From contig NZ_CP092968.1 in assembly GCF_027571405.1 (NCBI RefSeq), forward strand, positions 1 through 64,000: 64,000 bases of DNA. The letters run 5' to 3'. The notes below the pieces were generated by a model. That model was not told the DNA's origin. It worked only from the letters and a program-made list of their open reading frames with translations, and did no database searches. Positions 17,512 to 27,216 of this stretch are shown in pieces (within the stretch, counting starts at the first letter, position 1; each line of letters starts with the position of its first letter). This DNA is from Methylocystis parvus OBBP (GTDB lineage: Bacteria; Pseudomonadota; Alphaproteobacteria; Rhizobiales; Beijerinckiaceae). Position numbers and translations under genes: made by a program.

Positions 17512-18705
17512 TCAGCCACGACCGGCGGCGGCGAGGCCCGCCGCCAAATCGTCGATCAGATCGTCGGCGTCCTCCAGTCCGATCGAAAGACGCAGCATGC
17601 CGTCGGTGATTCCGAGCGTTGCGCGGGCTTCGGGCGTGAGGCGCTGATGGGTCGTCGTCGCGGGATGGGTGACAAGGCTCTTGGCGTCTCCAAGATTGTT
17701 GGAGATCTTGACGACCTGCAAGGCGTTAGCGAGCCTGAAGGCCGCTTCCTTGCTCTCCAGAAGGAAACTCACCAGCGTGCCGCCGCCGAGCATCTGCCTG
17801 CGCGCCAGCTCAGCCTGGGGATGGTCCTTGCGGAAGGGGTAGAGCACCTTCGTCACGCCCTTCTGCTCCGCGAGGAAGTCCGCGACCTTCGCGGCGCTCG
17901 CCGCCTGCTGACCGACGCGCAGAGGCAGCGTTTCTAGTCCCTTCAGCATCACCCAGGCGTTGAAGGGCGACATTGCGGGGCCGGTCTGGCGCAGGAAATT
18001 ATGGATGTTCTCCTCGATGATCGCCTGAGAGGAAAGGATGACGCCGCCGAGACATCTTCCCTGACCGTCAATATGCTTCGTCGCCGAATAGACGACGACG
18101 TCCGCGCCGAAATCGAAGGGCTTTTGCAGGAGGGGCGTCGCGAAGACATTGTCGACCACGAGCCGCGCGCCGGCATTGTGGGCGACGTCGGCGATGGCCT
18201 TGAGGTCGTATATTTCGAGGCCCGGATTGGTGGGGCTTTCGAGGAAGAAGAGCTTGGTCTCCGGGCGGACCGCCGCCTTCCATTGCGCGAGATCCGCTCC
18301 GTCCACGAGAGTCGAACTCACGCCGAAGCGCGGAAGCAGATCCTCCACGACATAGAGGCAGGAGCCGAAAAGCGCGCGGGCCGCCACCACATGGTCGCCC
18401 GCCTTCACCTGCGCCATCATGGCGGCGGTGACGGCGGCCATGCCGCTCGCCGTGGCGCGGGCGGCCTCGGCTCCTTCGAGCAGGCACATGCGCTGCTCGA
18501 ACATGGCGACGGTCGGGTTGGAGAAGCGCGAATAGATGAAGCCCGGATCGTCGCCCTTGAAGCGCGCCTCGGCCGCCTCCATCGTCGGATAGGCGAAGCT
18601 CTGCGTTAAAAACATCGCTTCGGAGATTTCGCCGAAAGAGGAGCGCGTCGTCCCGCCATGGACGAGCAATGTCGCCGGCTTCAGCTTGCGGGGGGCGTCC
18701 GTCAT
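17512..18705 (-). CDS. metZ: O-succinylhomoserine sulfhydrylase
   Basis: PLP enzyme of the Cys/Met metabolism family that makes homocysteine from O-succinylhomoserine and sulfide. The 397-residue product shows YSRFSNPTVAMFE, ATASGMAAV, LFFLESPTNPGLEI, the PLP lysine in VVYSATKHIDGQGR, and the C-terminal LRLSIGLEDADDLIDDL. The ATG at 18705 (MTDAPRKL) follows GGGAGAAGAG. A SAM-II riboswitch lies upstream, which supports a methionine-pathway role over cystathionine gamma-synthase-like alternatives. Confidence 0.95.
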   Translation of the reverse strand: MTDAPRKLKPATLLVHGGTTRSSFGEISEAMFLTQSFAYPTMEAAEARFKGDDPGFIYSRFSNPTVAMFEQRMCLLEGAEAARATASGMAAVTAAMMAQVKAGDHVVAARALFGSCLYVVEDLLPRFGVSSTLVDGADLAQWKAAVRPETKLFFLESPTNPGLEIYDLKAIADVAHNAGARLVVDNVFATPLLQKPFDFGADVVVYSATKHIDGQGRCLGGVILSSQAIIEENIHNFLRQTGPAMSPFNAWVMLKGLETLPLRVGQQAASAAKVADFLAEQKGVTKVLYPFRKDHPQAELARRQMLGGGTLVSFLLESKEAAFRLANALQVVKISNNLGDAKSLVTHPATTTHQRLTPEARATLGITDGMLRLSIGLEDADDLIDDLAAGLAAAGRG

Positions 18706-18791
18706 TCTCTTCTCCCTCGGGCGCATATGATGCGCCGAAACATGGGCGCGCTAGGGCGCGCGGACAAAAATACGGGCTTCCGTCGGGAGAC

Positions 18792-18850
18792 CCGGCCTTT
18801 TAGCGCTTTGTTTTTCGTGGCGGCAAGCCGGCCGGCTCAAATAACCACGG
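18792..18850 (-). promoter_or_regulatory. SAM-II riboswitch upstream of metZ
   Basis: Read on the minus strand, the leader matches the SAM-II aptamer. Stem P1 pairs CGTGG (18849-18845) with CCACG (18820-18816). The loop sequence CCGGCC (18835-18830) pairs with GGCCGG (18797-18792) to form the H-type pseudoknot. The conserved CGGCTTGC and GCGCTAAAAGG-type segments are present. SAM-II is known almost only from alphaproteobacteria, in front of metA/metX/metZ. Directly downstream, CGGG (18794-18791) can pair with CCCG (18776-18773) before a TTTTT run, a possible attenuator overlapping the pseudoknot arm. The metZ start is 86 bases downstream. Confidence 0.9.
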
Positions 18851-19094
18851 CTCAGTAATCCGAAATGGCGGGCGGCGTGTCAATCGTCTCTTTGACGCCG
18901 TCAGGGCAGGCCATATCCCGCAGGGACGCCAAAACCCTTCGCTTCATGCCCGGCGACCAGTCTTTCTTTCCGGGCCAGAGATGGACCCGCGGCGCGGTAA
19001 AGGCTATTCGGAAGAGCAGGGGCGTCTGCTCTAGCTCGCCGGCGGCGCCCGTTTCCTTGCGGGCGGTTCGTTTCGAGTCAGGGGACGGCGCGTC

Positions 19095-20213
19095 ATGACG
19101 CCTTTGGACAAAAAGCGGGGCGGCGTCCTCTCCAGCCGGCAGATTCATTTCATGGCGGAGACCGGAGCCATTCGCGCCGCCGCGCCGCTCGCCCGTGGGC
19201 AGATTCAGCCGGCGAGCCTCGATCTGCGGCTCGGCCCCAAGGCCTACCGCGTTCGCGCGAGCTTCCTGCCCGGCAAGGAGCGCGGGGTCGGCGACATTCT
19301 CGCGGCGCTCGCCTATGACGAGATGTCTCTCGAGGGCGAAGGCGCGATCCTCGAGCGCGGCTGCGTTTATGTCGTGCCCCTCACGGAGAGCCTGGGGCTG
19401 GCGGGAGACGTTTCCGGCGCCGCGAACCCCAAAAGTTCGACGGGCCGCCTCGATATCTTCACCCGCCTCATCACCGATCGCGGCGAACGTTTCGACGAGG
19501 TGGAGCCGGGCTATTGCGGACCTCTTTACGCCGAGGTCTCGCCGCGCAGCTTTTCGGTGCGCGTGCGCAAGGGTTCGCGCCTCAACCAGTTGCGCTTCCG
19601 CGCACGTCCCGAGGGGCAGATCGGCTTCGCGCTGACGGATGCGGCGCTCGCCGCGATTCACGAAAAGACGCCGCTCGTCGACGACGCGCTCAATCTGCGC
19701 GACGGCGTCGTGCTGCGCGTCGCCCTGGGCTGCGACGCATTCGGCGGGATCATCGGCTATCGCGCGCAGAAACATACGGACGTCATCGACGTCGATAATG
19801 TGAGCGCCTATCGGATCGACGATTACTGGGATCGCCTGCCGGCGCGCGACGGCCGGCTGATCCTCGATCCGGGCGATTTCTACATCCTCGCCTCGCGCGA
19901 GCGGCTCGCCATTCCGCCCGACATCGCCGCCGAAATGGCGCCGATGGACGCCGCCATTGGCGAGTTTCGCGTGCATTACGCCGGATTCTTCGACCCCGGT
20001 TTCGGCGCGGGCGGAGACGGCCTGCCCGGCGCGCGCGCGGTGCTCGAGGTCCGTTCGCGCGAAGTGCCCTTCATTCTGGAAGATGGTCAATTCATCGGCC
20101 GGCTTGTCTATGAGCGCATGGCGGAGACGCCTCGGGCGCTTTATGGCGAGGAGGGCGCTTCCAATTATCAGGGGCAGGGGCTGAAGCTCTCAAAGCATTT
20201 CTGCGTGGAGTAG
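19095..20213 (+). CDS. dcd: 2'-deoxycytidine 5'-triphosphate deaminase, bidomain type
   Basis: Converts dCTP to dUTP for thymidylate synthesis. At 372 residues it is twice the E. coli Dcd size, with two dUTPase/Dcd-like beta-barrel repeats. The first contains QIQPASLDLRLGPKAYR, the second DAAIGEFRVHYAGFFDPGFG, and the end is EDGQFIGRLVYERMAETP. This long form is typical of Rhizobiales. AGGGGA lies about 10 bases before the ATG. It is divergent from metZ and its riboswitch. Confidence 0.92.
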   Translation: MTPLDKKRGGVLSSRQIHFMAETGAIRAAAPLARGQIQPASLDLRLGPKAYRVRASFLPGKERGVGDILAALAYDEMSLEGEGAILERGCVYVVPLTESLGLAGDVSGAANPKSSTGRLDIFTRLITDRGERFDEVEPGYCGPLYAEVSPRSFSVRVRKGSRLNQLRFRARPEGQIGFALTDAALAAIHEKTPLVDDALNLRDGVVLRVALGCDAFGGIIGYRAQKHTDVIDVDNVSAYRIDDYWDRLPARDGRLILDPGDFYILASRERLAIPPDIAAEMAPMDAAIGEFRVHYAGFFDPGFGAGGDGLPGARAVLEVRSREVPFILEDGQFIGRLVYERMAETPRALYGEEGASNYQGQGLKLSKHFCVE

Positions 20214-20300
20214 CCATAAGCGGCGGCGCGTGCGCGGACGTTTGCGTTAAGCACGACTTGTCACTCTTCGGAAATGCTTTCGGCCTTAAGCTCGCGCCGA

Positions 20301-20771
20301 ATGTCGGATGAATTTTCGATCGATCGCCCGTTTCCGCATATGCTGCGGGCGATTCTTGGCGCAGTCGGTCTTTTGGCCATCGTCGCGCCGGCGTGGGACT
20401 TCAGGCGCGCGTTCCTGCATCCGGGCTGGCATTCGCTTTTCTTCGGCGTCATCACGCTTGGAGCCTGGGCCGTCGGCGTCGGCGGGGTCTGGGCCGCCGC
20501 CTTTGGCGAAGACCAGCGCTGGCGTGTGGATGACGGTGAGATAGAAATCGCGCGACGCAATCTCTTCCGTCGTTGGACCACGCGCCTGCGCTCAAGCGAC
20601 ATCGCCGAAATCTCGATAAGCGAAACGGAGTGGGACTCTCGGGCCAATACTTTCGGCGTCGTGCTGACGCTGCGGGACGGCGCGCGCTTCGAAACGGCGG
20701 GCGTCGAGACGTGCGCCGATGCGGAAGAGATCGAGCGGCGTTTGCGCGCCGCTCTGGGTCTTGCCGGATGA
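20301..20771 (+). CDS. Membrane protein with PH-like C-terminal domain
   Basis: Product of 156 residues if the ATG at 20301 (MSDEFSID) is used; an in-frame ATG at 20274 would add nine residues. Two membrane helices lie at about residues 12-34 and 46-68. A soluble domain of about 85 residues follows, whose pattern (WRVDDGEIEIARRN, SDIAEISISE, FGVVLTLRDG) looks like a bacterial PH/YdbT-type domain. Specific function unknown. It lies 87 bp after dcd on the same strand. Confidence 0.65.
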   Translation: MSDEFSIDRPFPHMLRAILGAVGLLAIVAPAWDFRRAFLHPGWHSLFFGVITLGAWAVGVGGVWAAAFGEDQRWRVDDGEIEIARRNLFRRWTTRLRSSDIAEISISETEWDSRANTFGVVLTLRDGARFETAGVETCADAEEIERRLRAALGLAG

Positions 20772-20902
20772 GCGAGGAGTCTCGCGGTCCATATATCGAC
20801 GAATTTTCTGGCGGCTTTAGCATTCGAGACGCGTAGTTTCGCGGCGCGCAGGCGGCGGAAAAACGCCTTGCGCGTCTCGCCGGCGCGCTGGGTCTCGATC
20901 GA

Positions 20903-22078
20903 TCAGCCGCGCAACGCTTTCACGCCCGCGATGAGGCGGCCCACGCCCTCCACTGCGGTATCCGGCTGAAGCGCGCCATAGGCGAGACGAAGGTTGCAGC
21001 CTCTTTCGAGGCCGAAGGCGTCGCCGGGAATGACGGCGACCTTATGCTGGCGAATAAGGCGCGTGACGTAATCTAGAGGCGCGAGCGCCGATTCGACGCG
21101 CAATAGAAAATAAAAAGCGCCTTGCGCCGGCGGGATTTGGGCGAGCCCATCTCTCTCCAGCGCGGCCAATTCGCCCAGCGCCATCGCGCGCGTCCGCGCA
21201 AGCGCGGCGACCTTTTCGTCGATGAAGGCGCGGCCGAGCGACATGGCGCCCGCGGCGGCGAACTGCGCGATGACGGGCGGGCAGATGATGACCGTGTCCT
21301 GTATCTTTCGCAGCGCGGCTCCGAGCGAAGCGGGAAAGACCATCCAGCCAATGCGCCAGCTGGCGAAGCCATAGGCCTTCGACATGGAGTAAAGCGAAAT
21401 CGTATGCGCGCTCGCCCCCGGAATGGAGGCGGGCGAGAAATGGCGCGCGCCGTCATAGGTGAAATATTCATACGCCTCGTCGCTGACGTGAAAAATTCCA
21501 TGTCGGGCGCAAAGCGCGTTGACCGCGCGCAGCGACTCTTCCGAATAGACCACGCCTGACGGGTTGTTCGGCGAGATCGTCACAATGGCGCGCGTGCGCG
21601 GCGTAATGGCGGCGGCGAGCGCGTCGAGATCGAGCTGATAATCGCTGTCCGTTGAAACGAGAACGGGGCGGGCGTTGGCCATTGTGATGGCCATCTCGTG
21701 ATTGAAATAATAGGGCAGCGGCAGGATGACGTCGTCGCCCGGATCGAGAATGGCGAGCATGACGTTCAAGAAAGCCTGATTTCCGCCGGCCGTGACCATC
21801 ACGCCATTGCCATGCGCGTCGCCCACTTCGACAGCGTTCTCGGTCGCGAGCTTCGCCGCGATTCTTTCGATCAGGGCGGGAATGCCTGCCGTTCCCTGAT
21901 ATTTGTGATTGTTCGGATCCGCAAAAAATCGTTCGATCGCTTCCGCGACGATCGGCGGCGGCGCGTAGTTCACCACGCCCTGACCCAGCGAAATCGTGCC
22001 CGGCGTGGCGCGGATAAGGTCGGCGATGGCGGGGATGATCGGCGTTTGGACGGCGCGGAGCCGGTTGGATTCATGCAT
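20903..22078 (-). CDS. Class I PLP aminotransferase
   Basis: Fold-type I aminotransferase of 391 residues, probably acting on aspartate or aromatic amino acids. Features are VMVTAGGNQAFLNVMLAILDPGDDVILPLPYY, the TISPNNPSGVVYS block, VSDEAYEYF with the PLP-contacting Asp and Tyr, the PLP lysine in LYSMSKAYGFASWRIGW, and the substrate-binding Arg in CNLRLAYG. The ATG at 22078 (MHESNRLRAVQ) is chosen as the first within conserved sequence. Exact substrate cannot be set from sequence alone. Confidence 0.88.
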   Translation of the reverse strand: MHESNRLRAVQTPIIPAIADLIRATPGTISLGQGVVNYAPPPIVAEAIERFFADPNNHKYQGTAGIPALIERIAAKLATENAVEVGDAHGNGVMVTAGGNQAFLNVMLAILDPGDDVILPLPYYFNHEMAITMANARPVLVSTDSDYQLDLDALAAAITPRTRAIVTISPNNPSGVVYSEESLRAVNALCARHGIFHVSDEAYEYFTYDGARHFSPASIPGASAHTISLYSMSKAYGFASWRIGWMVFPASLGAALRKIQDTVIICPPVIAQFAAAGAMSLGRAFIDEKVAALARTRAMALGELAALERDGLAQIPPAQGAFYFLLRVESALAPLDYVTRLIRQHKVAVIPGDAFGLERGCNLRLAYGALQPDTAVEGVGRLIAGVKALRG

Positions 22079-22180
22079 GGGAAGCTGAGCGATTTCCAAA
22101 ACGAAGCGTCGGCGGCGCTCTATTATGCGCGGCCTTCGCTGGCGCTGTCTAATTCGCGCGGGCAAGAGCGTCCGCGCTCC

Positions 22181-23254
22181 TCATTTCATATGCAATTCCG
22201 GATCGGATCGGCGCCGCCAGAACTCCAGCATGAGCGTCGTCGTCGTGAAGGCCAGGGGACCGAGGATCAGGCCCGCCGGGCCGAAGAGCTGGAGACCGCC
22301 CAGCATGGCGACGAAGGCCGGCGCCGTATGCAGGCGTAGCGTTTCGCCGACGAGCAAAGGACGCACGACGTTATCGGCGGTGGAAATGACGACGCCGCCC
22401 CAGAGGCCGAGCGTGATCGCGTCCGCCCAGCGTTCTTCCATGGCCAGATAGATGGTGGCGGGAATCCAGATCACGAAAGAGCCCAGCACGGGCGCGATCG
22501 ACAGCACGCCCATGACGATCCCCCAAAAAAGCGGCGACGGAAAATTGAGCCACCAGAAGATGATTCCGCCGAGCATGCCCTGCAAGGCCGCGACGCTCAG
22601 CGTGCCGTAGATCATCGCATGGATCGTATCGCGCGCGCGCACGATGAGCTTGCCCGTCTCGATGGAGGAGAAGGGCGAGAGGCGGATGATCGCGTCGAGG
22701 CCGGCGCGGCGGTCGCGCAGGAAAAAGAACAGCATGTAGAACGCGAGAAGCAGCGTGATGGCCTGTCCCGTGGATTGCGTCAGCAGCGCGCCGCCATTGC
22801 TGGTGATGAAGTCGCCAATGCGGCCGGCGAGCGTTCGCAGGTCGAGTTGATCGCCGATCCAGCGCAGCCAGGGATGCGCGTCGAGAAACCCGCCCCATCT
22901 CCCGTCGGAAAAAGTGGTCCCGACATAAGCGACCCCGGTGATCGCTTCATTGATCAGCCGTTCCGAAACGAAGAGGAGCGGTCCGACGACGATGACGGCG
23001 ATCAGAAAGACGGACGCCGCCGCGGCGGAATTGGCGCCGATATGCGCTTCCAGCCAGCGATGCGGCCCGATGAAGACGACCGCCAATACGAGCGCCCATG
23101 TCAGGCTTGCGAGATAGGGTTCCGCGATCAGCGCGGTGATGACGACGAAGATGGAGGTGAAGCCAAGTCGCGCGAGCAGGAAGATGTCGATCGGCTGATT
23201 CCGCGCGAAGGCCTCGCCGGTCGCGCTGTCGTCGCCTCTTTTTGGTTCCGTCAT
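22181..23254 (-). CDS. AI-2E family transporter (PerM/YdiK type)
   Basis: Inner-membrane protein of 357 residues with about eight helices and the family C-terminal blocks LGGIIFWWLNFPSPLFWGIVMGVLSIAPVLG, WGGVVISTADNVVRPLLVG and FGPAGLILGPL. Members have been linked to autoinducer-2 export or Na+/H+ antiport; which applies here is unknown. The ATG at 23254 (MTEPKRGDD) was chosen because the longer frame upstream lacks a ribosome binding site. Co-directional with the secreted protein gene 62 bp upstream. Confidence 0.88.
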   Translation of the reverse strand: MTEPKRGDDSATGEAFARNQPIDIFLLARLGFTSIFVVITALIAEPYLASLTWALVLAVVFIGPHRWLEAHIGANSAAAASVFLIAVIVVGPLLFVSERLINEAITGVAYVGTTFSDGRWGGFLDAHPWLRWIGDQLDLRTLAGRIGDFITSNGGALLTQSTGQAITLLLAFYMLFFFLRDRRAGLDAIIRLSPFSSIETGKLIVRARDTIHAMIYGTLSVAALQGMLGGIIFWWLNFPSPLFWGIVMGVLSIAPVLGSFVIWIPATIYLAMEERWADAITLGLWGGVVISTADNVVRPLLVGETLRLHTAPAFVAMLGGLQLFGPAGLILGPLAFTTTTLMLEFWRRRSDPELHMK

Positions 23255-23316
23255 CGTTGGCCCGCCGCTGCGTCGCAGAAGTTTCAGATAGAGCGACGGG
23301 GGCTGGCAAGCGATTT

Positions 23317-23883
23317 CTAGAAAACGCATTCCTTTGGCGGCGTCTTGTCTTCGTCCCAGTCCGCCAGTTTCTTCAAACCTGTCTTCACCTCGATCGGTCT
23401 GCCGTCGCGCTTGCCCTTGCCGGTCAGGAAATTCAGATCGCAGCTATGCGCGCCATTCGGTTCGACTGCGTCGTAGGCGTTGCGCGTCAATCCGGCGACC
23501 ACGAGCTCCTTGTTGCGGTAGACGACGGTGATCGTCTCGTCCCAACGGTCCCGGCCAACGCCCGTATTTTCCGATTTGATGAGAAGCGAGCCTTTGGCGC
23601 TGGTTTCGAGAGAGGGGAGCGCGCCCCACATGCCGCCGCTCCAGGCGATGTTTTTCTTGATGAGCGCAGGTTTCGCCGGCGTCGCCGCGCCACGCGTCCC
23701 GTCGAGATTCCGGTAGACGAAAAGATCCGCGCCCATGTCGCCATTTTCCACCAGCACGGCGCGGTCGGCGTCGCCGGCCTCGAAAGAAAGCGTCACTGAG
23801 GAAACGACGCGGGAATAATCGGGCTCGGCCCGCGTAGCGGAGACGGCGAGCAAGACGGACGAAGCGAGATAAAATTTGCGCAT
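23317..23883 (-). CDS. Secreted protein of unknown function
   Basis: Product of 188 residues with a signal peptide (MRKFYLASSVLLAVSATRA). The mature part is mainly beta-prone, with one Cys in HSCDLNFLTGKGK and another near the end (PPKECVF), which could form a disulfide. No family recognised. It lies just downstream of the pnp terminator on the same strand, so it probably needs its own promoter. Confidence 0.7.
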   Translation of the reverse strand: MRKFYLASSVLLAVSATRAEPDYSRVVSSVTLSFEAGDADRAVLVENGDMGADLFVYRNLDGTRGAATPAKPALIKKNIAWSGGMWGALPSLETSAKGSLLIKSENTGVGRDRWDETITVVYRNKELVVAGLTRNAYDAVEPNGAHSCDLNFLTGKGKRDGRPIEVKTGLKKLADWDEDKTPPKECVF

Positions 23884-23898
23884 GTCATGCCCCAAAAA

Positions 23899-23928
23899 TG
23901 AAAAAGCCGCCCGATAACGCCGGGCGGC
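23899..23928 (-). terminator. Rho-independent terminator of pnp
   Basis: On the minus strand the stem GCCGCCCG (23928-23921) pairs with CGGGCGGC (23913-23906), followed by TTTTTC. It starts about 24 bp after the pnp stop codon. Confidence 0.9.
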
Positions 23929-23951
23929 TCCAGGTTGAAATGTGCGGTCGA

Positions 23952-26105
23952 TCACTCGCCGCTCGCGGCGGCGGCTTCCTTCTCGGCCTTTTCCTTGGCT
24001 TCGAGATCTTCGCCCGTCTCCTGATCGACGACGCGCATGGAGAGGCGCACCTTGCCGCGGTCGTCGAAGCCGAGCAGCTTCACCTTCACGCGGTCGCCTT
24101 CCTTCACGACGTCGGTCGTCTTCGCCACGCGCTGCTTGGAGAGCTGCGAGATGTGGACGAGGCCGTCCTTGGCGCCGAAGAAGTTCACGAAGGCGCCGAA
24201 ATCGGCGGTCTTCACGACCGTGCCCTCATAGATCATGCCGACCTCCGGATCGGAGGCGATGGACTTGATCCAGTTGATCGCGGCCTTGATCGAATTGCCG
24301 TCGCTGGAGGCGACCTTCACCGTGCCGTCGTCCTCGATATTGATCTTGGCGCCGGTCTTTTCGACGATCTCGCGGATGACCTTGCCGCCCGAGCCGATCA
24401 CGTCGCGGATCTTGTCGGTCGGAATCTTCAGCGTCTCGATGCGCGGGGCGAACTCGCCGAGCTCCGCGCGCGACGAGGTGAGGGCCTTCGCCATTTCGCC
24501 GAGGATATGCAGGCGACCGTCCTTGGCCTGGCCAAGGGCGACGCGCATGATCTCCTCGGTGATGCCGGCGATTTTGATGTCCATTTGCAGCGAGGTCACG
24601 CCCGCCGCCGTGCCGGCGACCTTGAAGTCCATGTCCCCGAGATGATCTTCGTCGCCGAGAATGTCGGACAGAACCGCGAAGCGTTCGCCTTCGAGGATGA
24701 GGCCCATCGCGATGCCGGCCGTCGGCGATTTGATCGGCACGCCGGCGTCCATCAGCGCGAGCGAGGCGCCGCAGACCGTGGCCATCGAGGACGAGCCGTT
24801 CGACTCGGTGATCTCGGAGACGACGCGCAGCGTATAGGGGAACTCGGCCGCCGCCGGCAGCATCGGACGGATGGCGCGCCAGGCGAGCTTGCCGTGGCCG
24901 ATCTCGCGGCGGCCCGGCGAGCCCATGCGGCCCGTCTCGCCGACGGAGTAGGGCGGGAAGTTATAATGGAGCAGGAAGCGCTCCTTATAGGTGCCCTCGA
25001 GCGAGTCGACGAACTGCTCGTCCTCAGCGGTGCCGAGCGTCGCGACGACCAGCGCCTGCGTCTCGCCGCGGGTGAAGAGCGCCGAGCCATGGGTGCGCGG
25101 CAGGACGCCGACTTCGGCGACGATCGGACGAACGGTCTTCACGTCGCGGCCGTCAATGCGGACGCCCGTGTCGAGAATGTTCCAGCGGACAACCTTGGCC
25201 TGAAGCTCCTTGAAAACTTCGGCGACTTCTTCCTTGGTGAAGTTCGTCGTCTCGCCTTCCGGGAAGATCGCCGCCAGGACCTTCGCCTTCACCGCGTCGA
25301 CGGCGGCGTAACGGTCCTGCTTGACGGTGAACTTGTAGGCCGCGCGCAGCTCGGCCTCGGCGATATTGGAGACGAGCGCCGCGACTTCGGAGTTGTCCGG
25401 AACCATGAGATCGCGCGGATCCTTGGCGGCGCGCTCGGCGAGGCGGATGATGGCGTCGATCACGGGCTGGAAGCCGCGATGGCCGGTCATGACCGCTTCG
25501 AGCATCACCTCTTCCGAAAGCTCCTTGGCCTCCGACTCGACCATCAGCACAGCTTCCTGCGTGCCGGCGACGACGAGGTCGAGATCGGAGAGCTTCATCT
25601 CCTCGATCGTCGGATTGAGCTTGAGCTGGCCGTTAATATAGCCGACGCGGGCGCCGCCCACGGGGCCCATGAAGGGTACGCCCGAAAGCGTCAGCGCCGC
25701 CGAGGCGGCGACCATGGCGAGAATGTCCGGGTCGTTTTCGAGATCATGCGACAGAACGGTCACGATGACCTGCGTGTCGCAGCGATAGCCGTCGGGGAAA
25801 AGCGGGCGGATCGGACGGTCGATGAGGCGGGAGACGAGCGTCTCGCGCTCGGAGGGACGGCCCTCGCGTTTGAAATAGCCGCCCGGAATGCGGCCGGCGG
25901 CGAAGGCCTTTTCCTGGTAGTTCACGGTGAGCGGGAAGAAATCCTGGCCCGGCTTGGGAGCCTTGGCGGAGACGACGGTGGCGAGCACCGTGGTTTCGCC
26001 CCAGGTGGCGACGACGGCGCCGTCGGCCTGACGGGCGACCTTGCCGGTCTCGAGGACGAGCGTGCGGCCGGCCCAGTCGAGTTCTTCGCGGTGGATTTGG
26101 AACAT
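23952..26105 (-). CDS. pnp: Polyribonucleotide nucleotidyltransferase (PNPase)
   Basis: 3'-5' phosphorolytic exoribonuclease of the RNA degradosome. The 717-residue product has the RNase PH-like domain 1 (from [11 protein letters not shown]), an all-alpha linker, domain 2 with [21 protein letters not shown] and [17 protein letters not shown], then the KH domain ([15 protein letters not shown]). The S1 domain contains [27 protein letters not shown]. The start at 26105 is favoured over the upstream in-frame ATG because it begins the conserved sequence. rpsO lies upstream in the usual order. Confidence 0.98.
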   Translation of the reverse strand: MFQIHREELDWAGRTLVLETGKVARQADGAVVATWGETTVLATVVSAKAPKPGQDFFPLTVNYQEKAFAAGRIPGGYFKREGRPSERETLVSRLIDRPIRPLFPDGYRCDTQVIVTVLSHDLENDPDILAMVAASAALTLSGVPFMGPVGGARVGYINGQLKLNPTIEEMKLSDLDLVVAGTQEAVLMVESEAKELSEEVMLEAVMTGHRGFQPVIDAIIRLAERAAKDPRDLMVPDNSEVAALVSNIAEAELRAAYKFTVKQDRYAAVDAVKAKVLAAIFPEGETTNFTKEEVAEVFKELQAKVVRWNILDTGVRIDGRDVKTVRPIVAEVGVLPRTHGSALFTRGETQALVVATLGTAEDEQFVDSLEGTYKERFLLHYNFPPYSVGETGRMGSPGRREIGHGKLAWRAIRPMLPAAAEFPYTLRVVSEITESNGSSSMATVCGASLALMDAGVPIKSPTAGIAMGLILEGERFAVLSDILGDEDHLGDMDFKVAGTAAGVTSLQMDIKIAGITEEIMRVALGQAKDGRLHILGEMAKALTSSRAELGEFAPRIETLKIPTDKIRDVIGSGGKVIREIVEKTGAKINIEDDGTVKVASSDGNSIKAAINWIKSIASDPEVGMIYEGTVVKTADFGAFVNFFGAKDGLVHISQLSKQRVAKTTDVVKEGDRVKVKLLGFDDRGKVRLSMRVVDQETGEDLEAKEKAEKEAAAASGE

Positions 26106-26261
26106 GCGTGGTCTTTCTCTGATGAACCCCTGCGGGTCGTCATGAGCAAGACGGCGAGAAGCTGCGGAAGCGTTGTTTTTCGTTTTTTCGTCCACGCAGC
26201 GTCCGGCGATCCTGCCATGACGTTTGTTCGCGTCGGGTCTGTTGCGGGCGCGGCGCGCCCT

Positions 26262-26301
26262 CTCAAAAGGCGAAAGCGGCGCAGTGGCGCGCCGCTTTCG
26301 C
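26262..26301 (-). terminator. Terminator-like hairpin after rpsO
   Basis: A perfect 13-bp stem (26301-26289 with 26282-26270, minus strand GCGAAAGCGGCGC) with a 6-base loop is followed by CTTTT. It lies between rpsO and pnp and may also act as a processing site, as the rpsO-pnp intergenic hairpin does in E. coli. Confidence 0.8.
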
Positions 26302-26309
26302 GAGGCGTA

Positions 26310-26579
26310 TCAGCGGCGAATGCCGAGCCGCTCGATCAGGCTCTTATAGCGGGCTTCGTCCCGCTTCTTGACGTAGTCGAGAAGCTGGCGGCGCTGGGAC
26401 ACGAGCTTCAGAAGACCGCGACGCGAGTGATTGTCCTTCGCATGCGTCTTGAAGTGCTCGGTGAGGTTGACGATGCGCTCCGTGAGGATCGCGACCTGGA
26501 CCTCGGGAGAGCCGGTGTCGTCGGATTTGGTGGCGTATTCCTTGATGAGCGTCTGCTTGCGCTCGGCAGTGATCGACAT
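26310..26579 (-). CDS. rpsO: 30S ribosomal protein S15
   Basis: Primary 16S rRNA-binding protein of 89 residues, the standard length. Typical sequence: [13 protein letters not shown] [52 protein letters not shown] and [12 protein letters not shown]. It is followed by pnp in the conserved order, but truB, its common upstream neighbour, is absent from the expected place. Confidence 0.98.
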   Translation of the reverse strand: MSITAERKQTLIKEYATKSDDTGSPEVQVAILTERIVNLTEHFKTHAKDNHSRRGLLKLVSQRRQLLDYVKKRDEARYKSLIERLGIRR

Positions 26580-27216
26580 CCGTCTTTATCCTTATGTTTG
26601 AAAGTTTTCCGCTTGGCGCGGCCTTGGCCGGGATGTCGTCCAGCGAGGTCGCCTCAAAGCGGCGCCGCCCGGCTGGGCCGGGCGTGCGGGGGCCTTATAG
26701 CAGGTTTTGGCGGAAAGGGTAGGGGCGCGATGCGTCGCGGCACTATACCGGTCAGGGAAAGCTTCCCGCGAAAGACGATTGCCGGAAAGGCGACGCCGCC
26801 AACCGGCCTCATCAAACACCGTTTCTCGGCGTCCACGAAACCGGCAGCAGCTCAATAGACATAATCGCGGGTCGTGAAGCCCATGAGGGCGAAAGCGGGC
26901 GCGAGGACCAAAGCGCGCGCCACAACGCGTCGGGAAAACTGAAATTCGCCCAATAAAGTCCCCCAAAACCGATCTGCGCCCTCGAAGGCGATCGGCCTCC
27001 CGCTATTCCTTAATCAAACCGCGCGCAGCCCGCGCGCTCCGCTCAAGCTAGCGAAAGCGTGGCGCGCGTCAATCCGGCAGGCGCCGAGATTTCAGCCCTT
27101 TCGCTTATCCGCGCCTCCCGCCGCGCGAGTCGCGCCATGTGAGCCGGCGCATGTGACGCGGGGGCGTCGTCGTGACAATTTCTCCCCCCGGTCTTCCGGC
27201 TGCTGGGAGAATTGTA
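26580..27216. other. Intergenic stretch (637 bp) between rpsO and a secreted-protein gene
   Basis: No well-supported gene. It must hold the rpsO promoter (minus strand) and the promoter of the gene starting at 27217. The only candidate coding sequence seen is the short TTG-initiated minus-strand frame at 26852-26953, listed separately. No tRNA or other structured RNA was recognised. Confidence 0.6.
26852..26953 (-). CDS. Possible very small membrane peptide (33 aa, TTG start)
   Basis: A minus-strand frame starting TTG at 26953 encodes 33 residues with a hydrophobic core (VVARALVLAPAFALMGF) and ends TTRDYVY. GGGGGA lies about 6 bases before the TTG, better than many confirmed starts nearby. 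No family recognised, and such short frames arise by chance in GC-rich DNA. Confidence 0.25.
   Translation of the reverse strand: MGEFQFSRRVVARALVLAPAFALMGFTTRDYVY

Noticed and set aside
18852..19098. Competing small frames on both strands between the SAM-II riboswitch and dcd, including one (18865-19098, plus) overlapping the dcd start as ATGA
   Set aside because: Both frames have similar codon composition, neither has a clear ribosome binding site, and no family was recognised. Left uncalled; conservation would decide.
23898..26858. 986-codon plus-strand frame opposite pnp and rpsO
   Set aside because: Antisense to intact conserved genes, no recognisable domain, and composition of a reversed codon frame.
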